Positions 5,643 to 8,757 of a stretch of 8,757 nt of DNA are shown here, one piece after another. Source of the DNA: Rhodocyclaceae bacterium (GTDB lineage: Bacteria > Pseudomonadota > Gammaproteobacteria > Burkholderiales > Rhodocyclaceae). The stretch's first letter is position 1, and the number at the start of each line of letters is the position of its first letter. The DNA lies in the NCBI GenBank assembly GCA_030682595.1, contig JAUXNZ010000252.1, positions 1 through 8,757 on the forward strand, read 5' to 3'. Made by a program: the position numbers and the translations under genes. The notes below the pieces were generated by a model. That model was given only the letters and a program-made list of their open reading frames with translations. It did not search any database and was not told the origin of the DNA.

Positions 5643-6106
5643 ACGCGACCGATGGCGTGGTGGTGCGTCTCGACGGCGATCATGCCTGGGTGCGCGCGGT
5701 AGGGGCGGGCAGCGCCTGCGGAGCGTGCGAGCGCCAGGGCGGGTGTCAGAGTTCGGGCATGGGTTCTGTGCTCGATGGTGTGCTGGGCCGTGGGCAGGCG
5801 ACGCAACTGTTGCGCCTGCCCAATACCATTCATGCCCGGGTTGGCGATGCGGTGGTGGTTTGTGCGGCCGAGGGGGCGGTGTTCTCCGCCGTCTGGCTGG
5901 CTTATGGCATTCCGCTGCTGCTGGCGCTGGCGGGTGCCATTGTGGGGAAGCTGCTAACGGGCAGCGAACTGGCTGCCGTGGCGGGAATGCTGGCCGGTTT
6001 GTGCGGAGGCTATCTCATCATGCGGCGCCACGGACTGGGCAGTCTTGATTCCGATCGAGCGGAACCTATATTGTCGATCAACTTCAAACGTATCCAAGGA
6101 GGCTGA
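5639..6106 (+). CDS. rseC: RseC/MucC family inner-membrane protein
   Basis: A 155-residue SoxR-reducing/RseC-family protein. The N-terminal part carries the family cysteine cluster C27-x2-C30-x5-C36 (SACGACERQGGC), suggesting a redox or metal site; a further cysteine is at 75. Two membrane helices follow (about 79-103 and 107-128) with VWLAYGIPLLLALAG and the glycine-rich LAGLCGGYLIMRR typical of the family. Its role in E. coli is only partly defined: a positive effect on sigma-E and a link to the Rsx complex that reduces SoxR. The start overlaps the rseB stop (ATGA); mucD begins 4 nt after its stop. The last codons carry a candidate promoter for mucD. Confidence 0.92.
   Translation: MNATDGVVVRLDGDHAWVRAVGAGSACGACERQGGCQSSGMGSVLDGVLGRGQATQLLRLPNTIHARVGDAVVVCAAEGAVFSAVWLAYGIPLLLALAGAIVGKLLTGSELAAVAGMLAGLCGGYLIMRRHGLGSLDSDRAEPILSINFKRIQGG
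6061..6088 (+). promoter_or_regulatory. Candidate sigma-E promoter for mucD inside rseC
   Basis: GGAACCT (6061-6067), 15 nt, then TTCAAA (6083-6088), against the sigma-E consensus GGAACTT-N15-GTCNAA. Matches are 6 of 7 in the -35 and all but the first base of the -10, with exact spacing. A start near 6094 would leave a short leader that still includes the Shine-Dalgarno at 6096. degP is a classic sigma-E target in E. coli; use of this site is inference. Confidence 0.55.
6096..6102 (+). promoter_or_regulatory. Shine-Dalgarno deciding the mucD start
   Basis: AAGGAGG, 8 nt before ATG 6111. It selects this codon over the in-frame ATT at 6045, which would add a non-signal stretch in front of the signal peptide. 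Confidence 0.85.
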
Positions 6107-6110
6107 GGTC

Positions 6111-7544
6111 ATGCTGAAACGATTGCTGCTCACCGTCTGGCTGTTGCTGATGGCCAGCCTGAGTTTCGCCCAGGTGCGCGAGTTGCCGGATTTTGCCGAC
6201 CTGGCCGAAAAACAGGCGGCGGCGGTGGTGAATATCAGCACCACGCAGACCATTCAGACGAATCGCGGCCCGCGCGCCGGCCCGCAGTTCCCGTTTGACG
6301 AAGATGATCCGGCCTTCGAGCTGTTCCGTCGCTTCGCGCCAAAAATGTTCCCGCCGGGTCATCCGGCGGTGCCGCGCGAATTCGAGAACAAGTCGCTGGG
6401 ATCAGGGTTCATCATCAGCCCGGATGGTTACATTCTGACCAATGCGCATGTCGTCGATGGCGCCGATGAAGTGTTGGTCAAACTGACCGATAAGCGCGAA
6501 TTCAAGGCCAAGGTTATCGGCACGGACAAGCGTACCGATGTCGCCCTGATCAGGATCAAGGCCAATGGACTGCCGACAGTGCGGCTGGGCGATCCCGCCC
6601 GCTTGAGGGTCGGCGAATGGGTGGTGGCGATCGGTTCGCCCTTTGGTTTTGACAGCACGGTCACGGCGGGCATCGTCAGCGCCAAGGGGCGCTCCTTGCC
6701 GCAGGAGAATTTCGTCCCCTTCATCCAGACCGACGTCGCCATCAATCCGGGCAATTCCGGCGGGCCGCTCTTCAACATGAGCGGCGAAGTGGTGGGCATC
6801 AACTCGCAGATTTACAGTCGTTCGGGCGGCTACCAGGGTATCGCCTTCGCCATTCCGATCGATGTGGCGATGGAGGTGCAGTCGCAATTGCGCGCGTCGG
6901 GCAAGGTCAGTCGCGGCCGGATCGGCGTGATGATTCAGGAAGTGACCCGCGAACTGGCGGATTCGTTCGGTTTGAGCAAGCCGCAGGGCGCGCTGGTCGC
7001 CACAGTCGAAAAGGGCGGCCCCGCCGACAAGGCGGGTCTGGAGGCGGGCGATGTCATCCTGCGTTTCAACGACAAGCCCGTGGTCCAGTCGAGCGACTTG
7101 CCCCGCGTGGTGGGCAACACCAAGCCCGGCAGCAAGGCAACGCTGCAAATCTGGCGCGCCGGCGCCAGCCGGGACTTGAGCCTGACCGTCGGTGAAATGC
7201 CGGATGAGCCAGTCGCCGGTCGTGGCAGTCGCCGGGGCAAGCCCGCCGAGCCGGCGCCCGCCAATCGTCTGGGTCTGGTATTGATTGAACCCAGCGCCGA
7301 GCAGCGGCGTCAGTTGGGCATTCGTCATGGCTTGATCATCGAGGAAGTGCGCGAGAGCAGTCGCGCCGACCTGCGTCAGGGTGACGTGATTCTTGCCCTG
7401 ATCCAGCGGGGGGCGCAGACCGAAATTCGCACGGTGGAGCAGTTCAACAGCCTGCTGGCGAAAACCGATAAGGGCGGCAATCTGACCCTGCTGGTGCGGC
7501 GTGGCGACATGCAGACCTTTGTTACGATCAAGGGGGCTGAGTAA
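6111..7544 (+). CDS. mucD: Periplasmic serine protease/chaperone of the DegP/DegQ (MucD) family
   Basis: A 477-residue HtrA-family protein that degrades or refolds damaged envelope proteins. A signal peptide (1-20, MLKRLLLTVW...SFA^QV) exports it. The trypsin-like domain holds the catalytic triad H113 (TNAHVV), D143 (TDVALI) and S216 (GNSGGPL). PDZ1 spans about 268-360 (RGRIGVMIQEVT; GGPADKAGLEAGDVILRFN) and PDZ2 about 385-472 (RLGLVLIEPS; SSRADLRQGDVILAL). The order protease-PDZ-PDZ and the length fit DegP/DegQ/MucD, not single-PDZ DegS. A basic/proline linker (370-384) joins the PDZs. Its place at the end of the rpoE-rse block matches mucD of Pseudomonas, where it limits sigma-E (AlgU) activation. 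It has a strong Shine-Dalgarno and probably its own sigma-E promoter. Confidence 0.95.
   Translation: MLKRLLLTVWLLLMASLSFAQVRELPDFADLAEKQAAAVVNISTTQTIQTNRGPRAGPQFPFDEDDPAFELFRRFAPKMFPPGHPAVPREFENKSLGSGFIISPDGYILTNAHVVDGADEVLVKLTDKREFKAKVIGTDKRTDVALIRIKANGLPTVRLGDPARLRVGEWVVAIGSPFGFDSTVTAGIVSAKGRSLPQENFVPFIQTDVAINPGNSGGPLFNMSGEVVGINSQIYSRSGGYQGIAFAIPIDVAMEVQSQLRASGKVSRGRIGVMIQEVTRELADSFGLSKPQGALVATVEKGGPADKAGLEAGDVILRFNDKPVVQSSDLPRVVGNTKPGSKATLQIWRAGASRDLSLTVGEMPDEPVAGRGSRRGKPAEPAPANRLGLVLIEPSAEQRRQLGIRHGLIIEEVRESSRADLRQGDVILALIQRGAQTEIRTVEQFNSLLAKTDKGGNLTLLVRRGDMQTFVTIKGAE
7530..7536 (+). promoter_or_regulatory. Shine-Dalgarno supporting the AUU start at 7544
   Basis: AAGGGGG, inside the end of mucD, differs from AAGGAGG at one base and ends 7 nt before ATT 7544. 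It is 61 nt from the first in-frame ATG (7598), too far to serve that codon. Confidence 0.6.
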
Positions 7545-7798
7545 TTAAGCCCCTGCTGACACTGTATGGCAGGCCTTACTGCCATCTGTGCGATGACATG
7601 CTCGCCGCGCTGGAGGCCACGCGCGGCGAGTTCGATTTCGCCGTCGAGGTGGTGGATGTCGACGCGCATCCGGAGTGGGTCGAACGTTACGACCAACTGG
7701 TGCCGGTGCTGACGCTGGCCGGCGAGGAAATCTGCCACTATTTTCTCGACTTGGAACGGTTGCGCACCGTGTTGCGTCAGGCCGGCGCCGATCACTGA
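7544..7798 (+). CDS. Glutaredoxin-like thiol-disulfide protein with apparent AUU start
   Basis: An 84-residue thioredoxin-fold protein (glutaredoxin-like, DUF836 type). Translated from ATT 7544 it begins (M)KPLLTLYGRPYCHLCDDM, with the first beta strand and active-site motif C13-H-L-C16; residues 52-58 (LVPVLTL) hold the cis-proline P54. Starting at ATG 7598 (codon 19) would remove strand 1 and both active-site cysteines. No ATG, GTG or TTG lies in frame between the upstream stop (7538-7540) and 7598, so the start is ATT 7544 or, less likely, CTG 7553/7556. ATT is favoured by the Shine-Dalgarno 7 nt upstream and the 1-nt overlap with the mucD stop (TAATT), mirrored at the next junction (TGATG). 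It probably reduces disulfides in the cytosol; its partner is unknown. Confidence 0.8.
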   Translation: MKPLLTLYGRPYCHLCDDMLAALEATRGEFDFAVEVVDVDAHPEWVERYDQLVPVLTLAGEEICHYFLDLERLRTVLRQAGADH

Positions 7799-8412
7799 TG
7801 GATAACCTGATCTACTGGGTCGGCATGGCGGCCGTTGCGGTCACGGCGTTGACCGGCGTGATGGACGCCGGTCGCAAGAACATGGATCTGGTTGGCGTCG
7901 TCATCGTCGGTATTACCACGGCACTGGGCGGTGGCACACTGCGCGATCTGCTGCTTGATCGTCAGGTGTTCTGGCTGGGGGATGAGACCTACCTGGTGGT
8001 CGCCATGACAACCACCCTGCTGAGTTTTGTGCTGGTGCGCAGCCTGCGGTTGCCGTCACGGCTATTCCTGATTCCCGATGCCTTCGGGCTGGCGCTGTTT
8101 ACGATTCTCGGCACGCAGATAGCCTTGCAATGGCAGGCGCCCTGGCTGGCCGCAAGCTTGCTCGGGGTGATGACCGGCGTGTTCGGTGGCGTATTGCGTG
8201 ACGTGCTGTGCAACGATGTTCCGCTGATCTTCATGCGTGGCGAACTCTATGCGACAGCTTCCTTGGCGGGAGCGCTGGCGCTGATCGGCTTGCAGGCGCT
8301 GGACGTTTCTCCTGTTCTGGCTGCCTGGGGCGGCATGGTGATCGTTCTGGCCGTGCGCCTGCTGGCCATTGCCTTCCATATCACCGTGCCGACCTATACC
8401 GCCAGGCAATAG
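7798..8412 (+). CDS. TRIC-family (UPF0126, YicG-like) seven-helix membrane protein
   Basis: A 204-residue, almost entirely hydrophobic inner-membrane protein. It shows the two-fold internal repeat of the UPF0126/TRIC family: GGGTLRDLLLD (44-54) and GGVLRDVLCNDVPLI (130-144), each followed by further helices and ending with a lone seventh helix. Bacterial homologues of TRIC channels are trimeric cation (mainly K+) channels; in many bacteria the family remains unassigned and some members have been linked to glycine transport, so the substrate here is unknown. The ATG overlaps the upstream stop by one base (TGATG), implying translational coupling to the glutaredoxin-like gene. Length is typical. 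Confidence 0.88.
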   Translation: MDNLIYWVGMAAVAVTALTGVMDAGRKNMDLVGVVIVGITTALGGGTLRDLLLDRQVFWLGDETYLVVAMTTTLLSFVLVRSLRLPSRLFLIPDAFGLALFTILGTQIALQWQAPWLAASLLGVMTGVFGGVLRDVLCNDVPLIFMRGELYATASLAGALALIGLQALDVSPVLAAWGGMVIVLAVRLLAIAFHITVPTYTARQ

Positions 8413-8463
8413 TTTCCCTTGTGATTCCCTGCGGCAAGACAGTCGTCAGTCGCGGTGGCACGG

Positions 8464-8469
8464 TATAAT
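8464..8469 (+). promoter_or_regulatory. lepA promoter -10 box
   Basis: A perfect TATAAT, 54 nt before the lepA ATG in the 111-bp gap 8413-8523. The -35 region at 16-18 nt upstream (around AGTCGTC, 8441-8447) is poor. A 10-bp palindrome, CTTTCGAAAG (8477-8486), lies at the expected transcription start. Confidence 0.55.
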
Positions 8470-8523
8470 CCGCGCCCTTTCGAAAGACAACTCCAGCCTG
8501 TCGCGGCCCGCCTATTGGTCAAT

Positions 8524-8757
8524 ATGGACCACATCAGAAACTTCTCCATCATCGCCCACATCGACCACGGCAAATCGACGCTGGCGGATCGCATCATCCA
8601 GCGTTGCGGCGGCCTGACGGATCGTGAAATGGCCGAGCAGGTTCTCGACTCGATGGACATCGAGCGCGAGCGCGGCATCACCATCAAGGCGCAGACGGCG
8701 TCGCTCAGTTACCAAGCCCGCGACGGCAAGCGCTACAACATGAACCTGATCGACACC
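8524..8757 (+). CDS. lepA: Elongation factor 4 (LepA) GTPase, 3' end outside the window
   Basis: The first 78 residues of a translational GTPase that acts on the ribosome, proposed to back-translocate stalled ribosomes and to help 30S biogenesis. MDHIRNFSIIAHIDHGKSTLADRII is the near-invariant LepA start, with the P-loop AHIDHGKST (11-19). DREMAEQVLDSMDIERERGITIKAQT (33-58) contains the switch-I threonine T53 (RGITI), and NLIDT (74-78) begins the G3 region before the window ends. It follows the TRIC gene by 111 bp with its own TATAAT box. No strong Shine-Dalgarno is visible before ATG 8524. lepA after the rpoE/muc block is a known arrangement; lepB would be expected next, outside the window. 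Confidence 0.97.
   Translation, partial: MDHIRNFSIIAHIDHGKSTLADRIIQRCGGLTDREMAEQVLDSMDIERERGITIKAQTASLSYQARDGKRYNMNLIDT

Noticed and set aside
5916..5935. Other CTGGCGCTGGCG-like strings in hydrophobic segments (also near 31, 4323)
   Set aside because: They share only part of the repeat core and are explained by runs of Leu-Ala codons in membrane helices.
6402..7328. Minus-strand open frame (308 codons) opposite mucD
   Set aside because: Antisense shadow of a protease whose catalytic triad and PDZ domains are clear.
7598..7798. ATG 7598 as the start of the glutaredoxin-like gene
   Set aside because: It removes the CxxC active site and first strand and has no ribosome binding site.
1..8757. 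tRNA/rRNA genes, CRISPR arrays, IS elements, phage or defence genes
   Set aside because: None seen on either strand; apart from the spacer and promoter gaps the window is filled by conserved core genes.

Overview
The window is high-GC chromosomal DNA from a proteobacterium, most likely a betaproteobacterium (inference from protein style, codon use and gene order; no marker here fixes the genus). It looks like core genome. The block reads ygfX (5' end cut off) > PDC-sensor-like gene on +, nadB on -, then rpoE-rseA-rseB-rseC-mucD > glutaredoxin-like > TRIC-family membrane protein > lepA (3' end cut off) on +. This matches the known nadB / algU-mucABCD / lepA neighbourhood of Pseudomonas and relatives, with a PDC-sensor gene placed between ygfX and nadB.

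Region by region: 1-1389 holds a small YgfX-like membrane protein and a 312-residue soluble PDC/Cache-like protein. 1390-1620 is a GC-rich, hairpin-rich convergent spacer without a convincing gene. 1621-3207 (minus) is L-aspartate oxidase, the first step of NAD synthesis. 3208-3431 is a divergent control region with a candidate sigma-E promoter, a housekeeping -10 box next to a 13-bp palindrome, and a possible leader ORF ending just before rpoE. 3432-7544 is the envelope-stress operon: sigma factor, membrane anti-sigma factor, periplasmic co-regulator, RseC and the periplasmic protease MucD. Most junctions are tight (ATGA overlaps at rseA/rseB and rseB/rseC, 4 nt at rseC/mucD). A second sigma-E-like promoter lies inside the end of rseC, directly before mucD. 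7544-8412 holds two small genes joined by 1-nt overlaps, and lepA has its own TATAAT promoter.

How they work together: sigma-E is held at the membrane by RseA, protected by RseB. Envelope damage releases it, and it would then transcribe its own operon and, from the internal promoter, extra MucD protease.

Most unusual points: (1) a short repeat related to a 39-bp palindrome occurs twice inside ygfX and once, inverted, inside rseA, always in frame, so it seems to insert peptide segments into proteins; (2) the glutaredoxin-like gene appears to start at a non-canonical AUU codon with a strong, well-spaced ribosome binding site; (3) two sequences of the same sigma-E design (GGAAC, 15-nt spacer) sit before rpoE and mucD; (4) a C7 tract sits in rseA just after its membrane helix. 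I see no tRNA, rRNA, CRISPR, IS element or defence system.
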